From NCBI GenBank assembly GCA_021847165.1, contig JAJZUH010000009.1, positions 1-23,440 on the forward strand: DNA of 23,440 bases, read 5' to 3'. This DNA comes from Pseudomonadota bacterium. Lineage in GTDB: Bacteria; Pseudomonadota; Gammaproteobacteria; Burkholderiales; Gallionellaceae. Of this stretch, positions 8,970-17,351 are shown in pieces (within the stretch, counting starts at the first letter, position 1; each line of letters opens with the position of its first letter). The notes below the pieces were generated by a model. That model saw only the letters and a program-made list of their open reading frames with translations. It was not told where the DNA came from and did not search any database. Position numbers and translations under genes: made by a program.

Positions 8970-9992
8970 CTAAGTCCGCTTTTCCTTTATCGCCGCCGCA
9001 CATTCGGATACCAGTTCCCAGCCGCGGTAGATCATGCCGCTGTACATCTGCACTAGCGCTGCCCCGGCCTGCATTTTCTCCACCGCATCGGCGCCGTTCA
9101 ATATACCGCCCACGCCGATGATGGGCAGTGCGCCCTGCAGTTCGGCGGCGAGCTGGCGGATGACGGCGGTTGATTTCTCGCGCACCGGCGCGCCGCTCAG
9201 ACCGCCGGCCTCGTTGCCGTGCGGCAGGTTCTCCACCCCTGCGCGCGACAACGTGGTGTTGGTGGCGATCACGCCGTCGATGCGATGCTTGACGAGCAGC
9301 GCGGCGATCTGCCTGATCTGGTCGCTGTCCAGATCGGGGGCGATCTTTACCGCCAGCGGCACATATTTGCCATGCTGTTGCGCCAGCTTTTCCTGTTCAG
9401 CCTTTAACTGCCCGAGCAGTGCATCCAGTTCGTCGCCGCCTTGCAATTGGCGCAGGTTTTTGGTGTTGGGCGAGGAGATGTTGATGGCGACATAGCTGGC
9501 ATGTGCATACACCTTGCGCAGGCCGATCAGGTAGTCTTCCGCCGCTTTTTCGATCGGCGTGTCGGCGTTCTTGCCGATGTTGATGCCGAGGATGCCCTTG
9601 AACTTCGCTTGCCTGACGTTTTCGACCAGCCTGTCCACGCCGTCGTTGTTGAAGCCCATGCGGTTGATGATGCCCTGCGCCTGCGGCAGACGGAACAGGC
9701 GCGGCTTCGGGTTGCCGGGTTGCGGGCGCGGCGTCACGGTGCCAATCTCGATGAAGCCGAAGCCGAGCGCGGCGAGCGGGTCGATGTAGCCGCCGTTCTT
9801 GTCCAGCCCCGCGGCCAAGCCGACCGGGTTGGGGAAGGTCAGCCCCATCACGACGCGCGGATCGTCCACGGGACGCCTGACCACCAGGGGCAGGGTGCCC
9901 AGGCAATGTGCGGCCCTCAGGGCATCGAGCGTGGCATGGTGTGCGGTCTCGGGGTCGAATGCGAACAGGGCGGGGCGGAGCAGTTGGAACAT
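8970..9992 (-). CDS. pyrD: Class 2 (quinone-dependent) dihydroorotate dehydrogenase
   Basis: The 340-residue flavoenzyme oxidises dihydroorotate to orotate at the inner membrane, passing electrons to quinone, in de novo pyrimidine synthesis. Visible motifs are [12 protein letters not shown] (56-67), [18 protein letters not shown] (85-102), IINRMGFNN (108-116) and NISSPNT (171-177), which carries the serine catalytic base of class 2 enzymes. IGVGGI and the [10 protein letters not shown] ending mark the FMN phosphate site. The amphipathic N terminus ([18 protein letters not shown]) is the membrane-associating part typical of class 2. The ATG directly follows the TAG stop of the upstream membrane-protein gene, so this is the last gene of the aat-bpt operon. 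Confidence 0.97.
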   Translation of the reverse strand: MFQLLRPALFAFDPETAHHATLDALRAAHCLGTLPLVVRRPVDDPRVVMGLTFPNPVGLAAGLDKNGGYIDPLAALGFGFIEIGTVTPRPQPGNPKPRLFRLPQAQGIINRMGFNNDGVDRLVENVRQAKFKGILGINIGKNADTPIEKAAEDYLIGLRKVYAHASYVAINISSPNTKNLRQLQGGDELDALLGQLKAEQEKLAQQHGKYVPLAVKIAPDLDSDQIRQIAALLVKHRIDGVIATNTTLSRAGVENLPHGNEAGGLSGAPVREKSTAVIRQLAAELQGALPIIGVGGILNGADAVEKMQAGAALVQMYSGMIYRGWELVSECAAAIKEKRT

Positions 9993-10874
9993 CTAGGGCT
10001 CTTTCTTGGTGACGATGGGAACAGGGAAGGGCTTTTTCTTGATCGGTTCGGCGCGCTTCCTGCCGCGCCAGTGCTCGGCGACGATGTCGCCGATCTGCAG
10101 GCAGAGCAATCCGGATACCGCCATGCCGGCAATCAGTTGCCAGATGTTCACGCTGAGATAGATCGTCCCTCCGCCCAGGCGATAGCTCGCCAGCGCGACG
10201 CCGCCGGCCAGGATGCCGGCGAGTGCGCCGAGCAGGACGCGGCTCCAGTTGCCATGCACCAGGCCCGAGAAGACGGTGCTCTCATGCCATAGCAATTGCA
10301 GTGCGGCGAGCAACAGCAGCGGGGATGGCCAGAACAGCCACGCCAAATGGCCGGGCCAGATCGTGCCGCCGCTCAGCCCCGCCAATGCGGCCAGCAGCAG
10401 GAGTTTTGCGGCAGGTTCGGGCGGCAAAGCCGGGCATGCGATTCTGCGTGCGCTCAGACGCACCAGGCCCGGCAATCCGGCCAGCCACAGGCGTGCGATC
10501 AATACCGCTGGCAGCAGGATCAGGCCGCAAAGCGCGGCGAGCAGCAATGCTTGCGCCGGCGAGCCGGCCGGGGTGGCCCAGGTTGCGGCGAACAGGTTCA
10601 GGTAGGCGAACAGCGTGCCGGTGAGCGCACCTGCCAGACTGCTCCAGAGCAGGTAACCGTGCTGGGAGCGCAGCAGGCTGTGCCTGGTACGATGGAAGAT
10701 GAGGGCGTCCAGCAGGATGCAAAAGGCGATGACGGCAAGCATGCTGAACAAGGCGGGCAGCCAGACGGATCCCTCGACAGGGGCCGGTGCATCCCACTCC
10801 ATTCCGGCGATGGTCAGCGCGCTCGGCGGCAGGAGCAGCACGGCGATGACGAAAGCGGCCAGCCGGTTCAGCAT
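9993..10874 (-). CDS. Unknown polytopic membrane protein between bpt and pyrD
   Basis: From ATG 10874 this gives 293 residues starting [21 protein letters not shown] count about eight hydrophobic segments, rich in Leu, Ala, Gly and Trp, then a very basic, proline-rich cytoplasmic-looking tail that includes [16 protein letters not shown]. The start overlaps the bpt stop (ATGCTGA), and the stop touches the pyrD start (TAGATG), so it is certainly co-translated with them. A farther in-frame ATG at 10904 would lie deeper inside bpt and is less likely. I recognise no family or catalytic motif. Position next to quinone-linked PyrD and the N-degron transferases does not define a role. Confidence 0.8.
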   Translation of the reverse strand: MLNRLAAFVIAVLLLPPSALTIAGMEWDAPAPVEGSVWLPALFSMLAVIAFCILLDALIFHRTRHSLLRSQHGYLLWSSLAGALTGTLFAYLNLFAATWATPAGSPAQALLLAALCGLILLPAVLIARLWLAGLPGLVRLSARRIACPALPPEPAAKLLLLAALAGLSGGTIWPGHLAWLFWPSPLLLLAALQLLWHESTVFSGLVHGNWSRVLLGALAGILAGGVALASYRLGGGTIYLSVNIWQLIAGMAVSGLLCLQIGDIVAEHWRGRKRAEPIKKKPFPVPIVTKKEP

Positions 10875-11608
10875 GACGGGTCTTTGGGCAGGATCCGCTG
10901 CCATGTGCCGTCATATAAACCGTACAGCGGCTGGAAGTTGGCCTTGTATGCCATCTTCCGGCTGTCCGCGATCCAGTAACCGAGATAGAGGAAGGGCAGT
11001 TGCAGCTTGCGGCACAGCTCGATCTGCCACAGCACATTGAACGTGCCGTAACTGCTGTGCGCGACATCGGGATCGTAGAAGGTGTAGACCGCAGACAGCC
11101 CGTCCTGCAACACATCGACCACACTCACCATGCGCAGCACGGTGCCTTCGCGGAACTCCACCAGCATGGTATCGACGTGGCTCTGCAGCAGGAAGTTGCG
11201 ATACTGCTCGGGGCTGTCGTCGTCCATGCCGCCGTCGCGGTGGCGCGCTTCCTGATAGCGGCGATACAGCTCGAAATATTCCGCCTTGTCTTTCAGGGCA
11301 TGCAGGGTGACATTCAGGTTGTTGTGCTGTTTATGGCTGCGGCGTTGCGAGCGCGTCGGCTTGAACTCGTCCACCGCCACGCGTACCGGAACGCACTGAC
11401 GGCAGGTGTCGCAGCGCGGGCGATAGGTGAAGGTGCCGCTGCGGCGGAAGCCATGGCGCACCAGTTCCGAATAGACTGGCGTGGAGATGAGGAAGCTGGG
11501 GGTTGCCACCTGCGAACGCGCTTCCAGGCCATCCAGATAACTGCACGGGTAAGGCGCAGTCAGGTAGAGATGCAGTGCGGAGATCGGGATGTCGTTGAGC
11601 AGGCTCAT
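10868..11608 (-). CDS. bpt: Aspartate/glutamate leucyltransferase (Bpt, Ate1-like)
   Basis: This 246-residue GNAT-fold enzyme transfers leucine from Leu-tRNA to N-terminal Asp or Glu, creating a degron for ClpS/ClpAP. Family motifs are APYPCSYL (18-25), [19 protein letters not shown] (near 54-72) with the cysteine cluster, [15 protein letters not shown], and [19 protein letters not shown] near the C terminus. Older databases call such genes arginyl-tRNA-protein transferase (ate); bacterial versions of this length are usually leucyl-specific. The ATG at 11608-11606 overlaps the aat stop by ATGA, which decides the start over a 58-residue longer form. It pairs functionally with aat directly upstream. 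Confidence 0.95.
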   Translation of the reverse strand: MSLLNDIPISALHLYLTAPYPCSYLDGLEARSQVATPSFLISTPVYSELVRHGFRRSGTFTYRPRCDTCRQCVPVRVAVDEFKPTRSQRRSHKQHNNLNVTLHALKDKAEYFELYRRYQEARHRDGGMDDDSPEQYRNFLLQSHVDTMLVEFREGTVLRMVSVVDVLQDGLSAVYTFYDPDVAHSSYGTFNVLWQIELCRKLQLPFLYLGYWIADSRKMAYKANFQPLYGLYDGTWQRILPKDPSC

Positions 11609-12300
11609 GAGAAAAGATCGTCGTCGAAACGCCAGACAGGTACAGGGGGATAGTTTATCAAGTCTTGCAGCCGGGCGATAAACTCCTTGCGGGGTATCTC
11701 GCGTGCCCCCAGCGATGCCAGGTGCGGCGTGTTCATCTGGCAATCGATCATGCCGAATTCCCAGCGGCCGAGTTGCGCGCACAGGTGGGCGAGCGCGATC
11801 TTGGAAGCGTCAGTCTTGCGGCTGAACATGGATTCGCCGTAGAACATCCTGCCGATCGCGATGCCGTATAGGCCGCCGGCAAGTTCCCCTTCCATCCAGG
11901 TTTCAACCGAGTGCGCATAGCCCATGCGGTGCAGTTCGGCGTAGGCGGCGATCATCTCTTCGTGAATCCAGGTGCCATGTGCGCCCTGGCGCGGCGCGGC
12001 GCAGGCGCGCATGACCTGCTCGAAGGCGGTGTCGGTGCGCACTTCGTAAATCCCTTTGCGCAATTTCTTGCGCAGCGAGTGCGAGATGCTGAAATGGCCC
12101 GGAAACAGCACCATGCGCGGATCCGGGCTCCACCACAGGATGGGTTCGTCCGCGTTGAACCAGGGAAAGATGCCGTGGCGATAGGCTTCCAGCAGGCGCA
12201 TCGGGGACAGGTCGCCGCCCGCCGCCAGCAATCCGTTGGGCGAACGCAGTGCCTGGGTGACGGGCGGGAATGAAAGATCGTGTCGCAGCAGCGGTATCAT
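11605..12300 (-). CDS. aat: Leucyl/phenylalanyl-tRNA-protein transferase
   Basis: The 231-residue cytoplasmic enzyme adds Leu or Phe from aminoacyl-tRNA to N-terminal Arg or Lys, targeting proteins to ClpS/ClpAP. Signatures are [11 protein letters not shown] (23-33), [32 protein letters not shown], and [19 protein letters not shown] (near 141-159), followed by MIDCQM. It is the first gene of a four-gene minus-strand operon with bpt, an unknown membrane protein and pyrD, all overlapping or touching. The promoter must lie in the 101-bp gap shared with the divergent PilZ-like gene; I see no convincing consensus there. Confidence 0.97.
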   Translation of the reverse strand: MIPLLRHDLSFPPVTQALRSPNGLLAAGGDLSPMRLLEAYRHGIFPWFNADEPILWWSPDPRMVLFPGHFSISHSLRKKLRKGIYEVRTDTAFEQVMRACAAPRQGAHGTWIHEEMIAAYAELHRMGYAHSVETWMEGELAGGLYGIAIGRMFYGESMFSRKTDASKIALAHLCAQLGRWEFGMIDCQMNTPHLASLGAREIPRKEFIARLQDLINYPPVPVWRFDDDLFS

Positions 12301-12401
12301 GATGGTTATACGGGGTTATAGGCCGATCGACATATGGTCAAGGTCATTGATTTATGCTTATATTATGACCCATGCGAAGTGCGCAAATGCTGGGAGTCGT
12401 G

Positions 12402-13934
12402 ATGTTGGGTATTTTTGGCAAGAAATCGGATCATCCTCTGGCGGACATCAAGACGGCGCAGCAGGTGCTGGAAGAGATACCGAAGAACGATGCGCAGAAC
12501 GCCGTACAGGAATTGACCGGCTGGATAGAGACCGCTGTCGAACTGGCCGAGGATTTCCGTCTGGATCACGAGTTTGCCGTGCTGCGCATGCTCGACGATG
12601 CGGCGCAACCCTATGTGCGCAAGCTGTTGCGCGATTACTTCACCGTACAGCCGCTCTCCAGGTTCCAGGAGAACCGCTTGTGGACCGTGCTGAATAATTT
12701 CTATACCCAGAGCGAGCTGGCCCATCACGATGTGCTGACACGTCTGGTCAGCGGCGCACGCGGCGCTTCCGGCTTCAAGACCGAGATGGCATCGTTGGGG
12801 GCTCGCGGCATCGCGGCGCTGACCGGGCGCCTGAAAATGGCCGCGGCACGTTATGCCCTGGTCGAAGCGCCGTTGTGGCAGCACCTGTCCGAATACTACA
12901 GCCATGCCGAACGGTACGGTTACCAGAACGATGCCGTCCCTTTATACCCAGGGGTTCCCGGCAATACTTCGGTGAAACAGGAATTTTGTACATTGCTGGG
13001 CTGGTACGGCGTGAGCGCCGGTGTGCTGAGCCCCTTGCAGGAGCACATCACCGAGCGCTTGATCTCCTATGCCGGTGCCAATCTGACGGTGTACGACCAA
13101 TACAATGCCAATGCGTTGTTCGTGTTCGACCTCTCCCAGCCCACACCGCCAATGCGCATGGCCAACGAGGCCACCTTGCACCCGGCGTTGCGCTTCGTCG
13201 TGATGGGCGAGACGCTGGCGCGGCTCAACAACCTGCACAAGACGCTGGAGAAAGGGATCGTGCCGGACGACGTCAACTTCTGCGGGGCCACCTACGATGC
13301 GGAAATGGTGCGCGAAACGTTGCGCCGCCTGATCGACAGTCTCACCCAGCCATTGCCGACCCGGCGTAATCCACGTCGCAAGATCAACGTCAGCCTGAAG
13401 GTGGCAAACGGTTTCTTCCATATGCTGGAGAAAGCGGATGCGGGGCTGAATTTCTTCAATCCGGATGTCGGAGAGATGTGGGATGTCGAGGATATCAGCG
13501 TCACCGGTTTCCGCAGCGTCGTTCCCGCCGCGCGGGCGGCGGGCATCAAGATCGGTTCGCTGATCGGGAGCAAGCCGGAAAATGTGCCGCACTGGGGTGC
13601 CGGCATCGTTCGTCGCCTGAGTCTGGACGAGAACAACAATCTGCACATCGGCGTGGAGGTGATGAGCACGCAGATATCCGGCGTTGCGCTGATCGAGCAG
13701 GGGCATGCTGCCGAGGAGGGCGGACAGCTCGCCCTGTACCTGAACCGGCCTGCCGATACCAGCGGCGAGGCATGGTTGCTGATGAAGCCGGATACCTTTT
13801 CGCCGAGTCGCAGCCTGAACATGGAGAAAGGCGGCAAGGGCTATTTGCTGCTGCCGCTGTCGCTGGTCGAAAGCGGTGACGACTACGATCTCGCTCGTTA
13901 TCGCCTCATGGAACAGGAAGTCACCGCAGAATAG
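12402..13934 (+). CDS. Large soluble protein with C-terminal PilZ-like (c-di-GMP-binding) motifs
   Basis: From ATG 12402 (GGGAG ribosome site 12392-12396) the product has 510 residues; in-frame ATGs at 12372 and 12387 have poorer context. It starts MLGIFGKKSDHPLADIKTAQ and is largely helical for about 300 residues, with no signal peptide or membrane helix. Near the C-terminal third are RRNPR (321-325), matching the PilZ RxxxR motif, and DISVTG (364-369), matching (D/N)xSxxG. In PilZ proteins these residues contact cyclic di-GMP. The 39-residue spacing is a little long, so the domain call is probable, not certain. A betaproteobacterial family of about this size is often annotated as cyclic-di-GMP-binding. 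A motility or surface role would fit the chemotaxis genes nearby. Confidence 0.8.
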   Translation: MLGIFGKKSDHPLADIKTAQQVLEEIPKNDAQNAVQELTGWIETAVELAEDFRLDHEFAVLRMLDDAAQPYVRKLLRDYFTVQPLSRFQENRLWTVLNNFYTQSELAHHDVLTRLVSGARGASGFKTEMASLGARGIAALTGRLKMAAARYALVEAPLWQHLSEYYSHAERYGYQNDAVPLYPGVPGNTSVKQEFCTLLGWYGVSAGVLSPLQEHITERLISYAGANLTVYDQYNANALFVFDLSQPTPPMRMANEATLHPALRFVVMGETLARLNNLHKTLEKGIVPDDVNFCGATYDAEMVRETLRRLIDSLTQPLPTRRNPRRKINVSLKVANGFFHMLEKADAGLNFFNPDVGEMWDVEDISVTGFRSVVPAARAAGIKIGSLIGSKPENVPHWGAGIVRRLSLDENNNLHIGVEVMSTQISGVALIEQGHAAEEGGQLALYLNRPADTSGEAWLLMKPDTFSPSRSLNMEKGGKGYLLLPLSLVESGDDYDLARYRLMEQEVTAE

Positions 13935-13937
13935 CCC

Positions 13938-14627
13938 TCATGCGGACAGCCGCTGCCGCAACCACCGTTCGATATCACGTATCTCCTCTGGGCAAACCGA
14001 GTGCGGCATCCGGTAGTCATGCCATTCCAGTGAATAGCCCTGCCGCAGCAGCGCTTCTGCGGAAGCCCGCCCGAAAGCATGGGGAATGACCGGATCGTCC
14101 TGTCCGTGCGCCATGAAGATGGGCGTCTGTCTGGCGCTGGCGGCCGCTTCGACAGGTAGTGTCTGCGGCAGCGGCAGATAGGCAGAGAGTGCCAGTATCC
14201 CGCCCAGTGGTTCGTTGTGCCGCAATCCCGTGTGCAGGACGACCGCGCCGCCCTGGGAAAATCCTGCCAGGTAGATGTTCTTCGCCGCGATGCCGCGTTG
14301 TTTCTCCTGGGCAATGAGGCTCTCGACCAGTAGCCGAGAAGCGCGGATGCCCTCGGCGTCTTCCTGCCTGCCGATATTGGCCGCAATTTCAGCCGTGGCG
14401 GCGCCGTTCAGGATGTCGTACCAGGCACGCATCACGTAACCGCCATTGATTGTCACGGGGCGCATAGGGGCGTGGGGAAAGACATAACGTACCGCGGCCG
14501 GGAGCTCCAGTTCCTCGGCGATGGGTACGAAATCTTCTCCATCCGCGCCCAGGCCATGCAGCCAGATGATGCTGTATCGGGGGTTATTGCCGGTTTCGAG
14601 GGTGATGCACGGGAGAACAGAAGCCAT
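13938..14627 (-). CDS. Carboxylesterase/acyl-protein thioesterase-like alpha/beta hydrolase
   Basis: The 229-residue protein belongs to the phospholipase/carboxylesterase (Abhydrolase_2) family of soluble serine hydrolases. The oxyanion-site motif IIWLHGLGADGEDF lies at 20-33. The nucleophile serine is in GFSQGGAV (near 125-132), the acid in HGQDDPVIP (near 174-182), and the histidine in MPHSVCPEE (near 208-216). Together they form an intact Ser-Asp-His triad. The conserved RAWYDI segment is also present. It hydrolyses short acyl esters or thioesters; the natural substrate cannot be read from sequence. It converges on the PilZ-like gene with 3 bp between stops, and is divergent from the chemotaxis unit. 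Confidence 0.93.
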   Translation of the reverse strand: MASVLPCITLETGNNPRYSIIWLHGLGADGEDFVPIAEELELPAAVRYVFPHAPMRPVTINGGYVMRAWYDILNGAATAEIAANIGRQEDAEGIRASRLLVESLIAQEKQRGIAAKNIYLAGFSQGGAVVLHTGLRHNEPLGGILALSAYLPLPQTLPVEAAASARQTPIFMAHGQDDPVIPHAFGRASAEALLRQGYSLEWHDYRMPHSVCPEEIRDIERWLRQRLSA

Positions 14628-14681
14628 AATTTGTCGTTAATCCGCTTTATGCCTGAAGGGGTATCCCATTAGAATCGGGGC

Positions 14682-14708
14682 TAAACATATCGGGGGAGTT
14701 GCCGATAC
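14682..14708 (+). promoter_or_regulatory. Sigma-28 (FliA) promoter for the PAS/chemoreceptor unit
   Basis: TAAA at 14682-14685 is followed by exactly 15 nt and then GCCGATAC at 14701-14708. The known FliA consensus is TAAA-N15-GCCGATAA, so eleven of twelve specified bases match with the right spacing. It lies 46 bp before the PAS gene start, which has a strong GGAGGAG ribosome site. This places the aerotaxis-like pair in the late flagellar regulon. Confidence 0.75.
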
Positions 14709-14754
14709 TACTCATAACTGTCATAAAAAAACAAATGCGCATTTTGGAGGAGAG

Positions 14755-15273
14755 ATGAAACGACATATCACACCGACCTCGGTCGAAAGGGTCATGCGGG
14801 AAGACGATTTCATTGTCTCCATGACCGATTCGAAGGGGATCATCACCTACGGCAACCGCATCTTCATCGAGTTTTCCGGCTATAGCGAAGCCGAATTGCT
14901 GGGTTCCCAGCATAACATCATCCGCCATCCGGATATGCCGCGCGGGGTATTCAAGCTGCTATGGGACAAGATACAGAATCGCGAAGAATGCTTTGCCTAT
15001 GTGAAAAACATGTCAAAAGACGGCGGCTTCTATTGGGTATTCACCAATGTCACGCCGGTCTTCGATCAGGCAGGCAATATCACCGGATATTTCTCGGTGC
15101 GCAGAAAACCCAAGCAGAGCGGGGTGCAGACGGTAAGCGGGCTCTATGCGGCCATGCTGGAAGCCGAAAAAAAGGCAGGACCGGCCAATGCCATCGCCGC
15201 TTCAACCAAGATACTGGTCGATCTATTGAAAGAGAAAGGGCTCAGCTATGAAGAACTCGTCCTTGCAATTTAA
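14755..15273 (+). CDS. Aer-like PAS sensor protein (redox/energy taxis, CetB-like)
   Basis: The 172-residue cytoplasmic protein is a single PAS domain (about 12-118) plus a helical tail. It closely resembles the N-terminal FAD-binding PAS domain of E. coli Aer: [19 protein letters not shown] (32-50), [10 protein letters not shown] (53-62, with R57, H58 and D60 at the same positions as the FAD-critical Aer residues), and [11 protein letters not shown] (92-102). Unlike Aer it has no membrane, HAMP or signalling domain; those are in the next gene, which overlaps it by 26 nt. The likely role is sensing respiratory redox state through FAD and passing it to the partner receptor, as CetB does with CetA in Campylobacter. 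FAD binding is inferred. Confidence 0.93.
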   Translation: MKRHITPTSVERVMREDDFIVSMTDSKGIITYGNRIFIEFSGYSEAELLGSQHNIIRHPDMPRGVFKLLWDKIQNREECFAYVKNMSKDGGFYWVFTNVTPVFDQAGNITGYFSVRRKPKQSGVQTVSGLYAAMLEAEKKAGPANAIAASTKILVDLLKEKGLSYEELVLAI

Positions 15274-16717
15274 GTTCTCCCTGCTGCTATGGTCGTTCTC
15301 TGCGATCGCGCTGGCCATCATCCTGACCAGCTTTGCCCTGCATGGCGTGGATATCTTTATGGTCGCGTTCCTGTTGATCAGCATGGCCCTGTCGGCATGG
15401 GGGCAATGGCTGGTGCGGCAGTGGCTGGCGCCGGTGATGAGTCTCAAGGAGGTGGTGGACGAGGTCGCGCAGGGCAGATTCAACCGCCGCGTGACGGGGA
15501 TATCCAAAGCCAGGGACGAGATCAGCGTCCTGTGCTGGAGCGTCAACGACATGCTGGATCAATTGAACACGTTCTTCCGCGAACAGGGCACCAGCTTCCG
15601 CGCCAATCTGGAAGGCAAGTTCTATCGCGAAGCCTTGCCTACTGGCATGCACGGTGGCTTCAAGAAAGGCCTGGAGAACCAGAATGTCCTGCTGGAAGGG
15701 ATGGCGGATCAGAAACTGAATGCGATGCGCACGCAACTGTTGTCCCGCGTACACGAGCTCAATACCAATAACCTGCTGAAGAATCTGGTATCGAGCCAGC
15801 AGGATTTGCGCGTGATCACCGACAAGATGGAGCAGCTGGCCACGCTATCCCGGCGCACGCGCGAAGACGCCGACGAAAGCCGCTCATCGGTCAGCGATGT
15901 GGTGCGGCGCTTGTCCGGCATCGTCGAGCGGGTGAACCATGCCAATGAGTCGATCACCGAGTTGAATGCGCGCAGCTCCGAGATCAACAAGGCGGTTGGC
16001 CTGATCAACTCGATCGCCGATCAGACCAACCTGCTGGCGCTGAATGCCGCCATCGAAGCGGCGCGTGCCGGCGAGGCTGGCCGCGGTTTCGCCGTGGTGG
16101 CTGACGAAGTGCGCAAGCTGGCCGAAAACACCAAGAGCGCATCCGAGTCGATAGGGCGCATCATGCAAATGCTGCAGGGCGAGGCTTCCAAGATGCTGAC
16201 GGAGTCGGAAGAAATGCGCGAGATTGCCAACTCGTCGCAGGGGGTCATCGGGCAGCTGGAAAAGAAATTCGGGCATTTCTACGAATCGGCGGTGACCACG
16301 CTTAACGGCGCACGCTATGCGCAGGACCTGAGTTTTGCCTCGCTGGTCAAGGTCGATCACATCGTGTACAAGCAGCGCTCCTATGTGCTGGTCAGCCAGA
16401 AGGATCATGAGGAGTTCAGGAAAGCGGTGGAAGTCGATCATCACGATTGCCGTCTCGGCAAGTGGTATGAAGGCGAAGGAAAGTCGGTATTCGGCGAGTT
16501 GCAGTCGTTCAAACAGCTGCAAGTTCCTCACGCCAAGGTGCACGATTCCGTGAAAGCGGCGGTTGCACTCCTGGATCAGCAGTGGGAACGCGATACCGCG
16601 GTGCAGGACAAGATCATCGATGCGATGAGCGCGGCCGAAGAAGCCAGCCTCAATGTGATGCAGATCCTGGACCGGATCGTGGAGGAGAAACATCCGCACA
16701 TGGTCAAGGCTGCGTAA
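15248..16717 (+). CDS. Membrane chemoreceptor with HAMP, signalling and C-terminal CZB domains (CetA-like)
   Basis: The 489-residue methyl-accepting protein has two N-terminal helices (about 10-52) separated by only a few residues, so it lacks a periplasmic sensor. A HAMP-like segment follows (about 55-110). The signalling domain carries the family hairpin around 255-292 ([20 protein letters not shown], then [20 protein letters not shown]), which binds CheA/CheW. A chemoreceptor zinc-binding (CZB) domain spans about 365-460 with ligands H371, C401 (in CRLGKW), H428 and H432. No C-terminal CheR-docking pentapeptide is seen. It starts inside the PAS gene, so the two are translationally coupled. 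The 44-bp gap to the convergent darP stop contains short GC-rich inverted repeats but no clear terminator. Confidence 0.95.
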   Translation: MKNSSLQFKFSLLLWSFSAIALAIILTSFALHGVDIFMVAFLLISMALSAWGQWLVRQWLAPVMSLKEVVDEVAQGRFNRRVTGISKARDEISVLCWSVNDMLDQLNTFFREQGTSFRANLEGKFYREALPTGMHGGFKKGLENQNVLLEGMADQKLNAMRTQLLSRVHELNTNNLLKNLVSSQQDLRVITDKMEQLATLSRRTREDADESRSSVSDVVRRLSGIVERVNHANESITELNARSSEINKAVGLINSIADQTNLLALNAAIEAARAGEAGRGFAVVADEVRKLAENTKSASESIGRIMQMLQGEASKMLTESEEMREIANSSQGVIGQLEKKFGHFYESAVTTLNGARYAQDLSFASLVKVDHIVYKQRSYVLVSQKDHEEFRKAVEVDHHDCRLGKWYEGEGKSVFGELQSFKQLQVPHAKVHDSVKAAVALLDQQWERDTAVQDKIIDAMSAAEEASLNVMQILDRIVEEKHPHMVKAA

Positions 16718-16761
16718 GTCCGCGGGGCCCGCAGGGGGGCTCCTGCATGGTGCAGCTTGCT

Positions 16762-17283
16762 TCACACCGGTTCGGGAATGATCTCGCGCAGCGCCTGAAA
16801 TAGTTCGCGGTAACTCTTGGGCGGCTTGGCGGCCTCCCTTTCCTTTTGCGCATTGCGGATCAGTGTGCGCAGGCGCTGGGCGTCGGCTTCCGGGTGCGCA
16901 GCCAGCAATTCGGTGAGCGCCTCCGGTTGTTCCAGCAGACGATCGCGCCAATGTTCGACCTGGTGCAACCAGGCCGTATGTTGTCGCGATACGCCGTTCC
17001 AGGCATCGAGCTTGGCAAGGATGGGCGCCGGCTCGACATCCCGCATCAGCCGGCCGATGTATTGCAGCTGGCGATTGAGCGCGCCGAATTTCGTCATGCG
17101 TTTGTATTCGGTCAACGCTTCCAGCAAATTTTCGGGCAAATTGAGTTCGCGCAGTTTTTCGATGGGCAGGCCCGTCAGCGTCTTGCCGATATCCTGCAGT
17201 TCCTGCATCTGCTTCTTGATCTTGGTCTTGCTGGGCGGTAATTCTTCTTCCAGCTCGTCGTCGCGGTGGTGGTGCGTGTTCAT
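16762..17283 (-). CDS. darP: DarP (YjgA), dual-action ribosomal maturation protein
   Basis: The 173-residue helical, highly charged protein matches the DarP/YjgA family, which binds late 50S ribosomal precursors and helps peptidyl-transferase-centre maturation. Characteristic stretches are PSKTKIKKQMQELQDIG (17-33), LPENLLEALTEYKRMTKFGA (split over 49-68), RQLQYIGRLMRD (71-82), and the C-terminal PPKSYRELFQALREI. It is divergent from pmbA, the usual neighbour of yjgA in many proteobacteria, which supports the call. No strong ribosome site is visible before the ATG. Confidence 0.95.
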   Translation of the reverse strand: MNTHHHRDDELEEELPPSKTKIKKQMQELQDIGKTLTGLPIEKLRELNLPENLLEALTEYKRMTKFGALNRQLQYIGRLMRDVEPAPILAKLDAWNGVSRQHTAWLHQVEHWRDRLLEQPEALTELLAAHPEADAQRLRTLIRNAQKEREAAKPPKSYRELFQALREIIPEPV

Positions 17284-17351
17284 GGTGTCGGTAAGGTTCT
17301 GCGGATATTGATATGATAGCGCTTCCCGATGAACCAGCCGCCCGATTTTTT

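Noticed and set aside
12322..12329. GCCGATCG before the PilZ-like gene as a sigma-28 -10 element
   Set aside because: The position 15 nt upstream reads TGGT, not TAAA, and the -10 match is poor.
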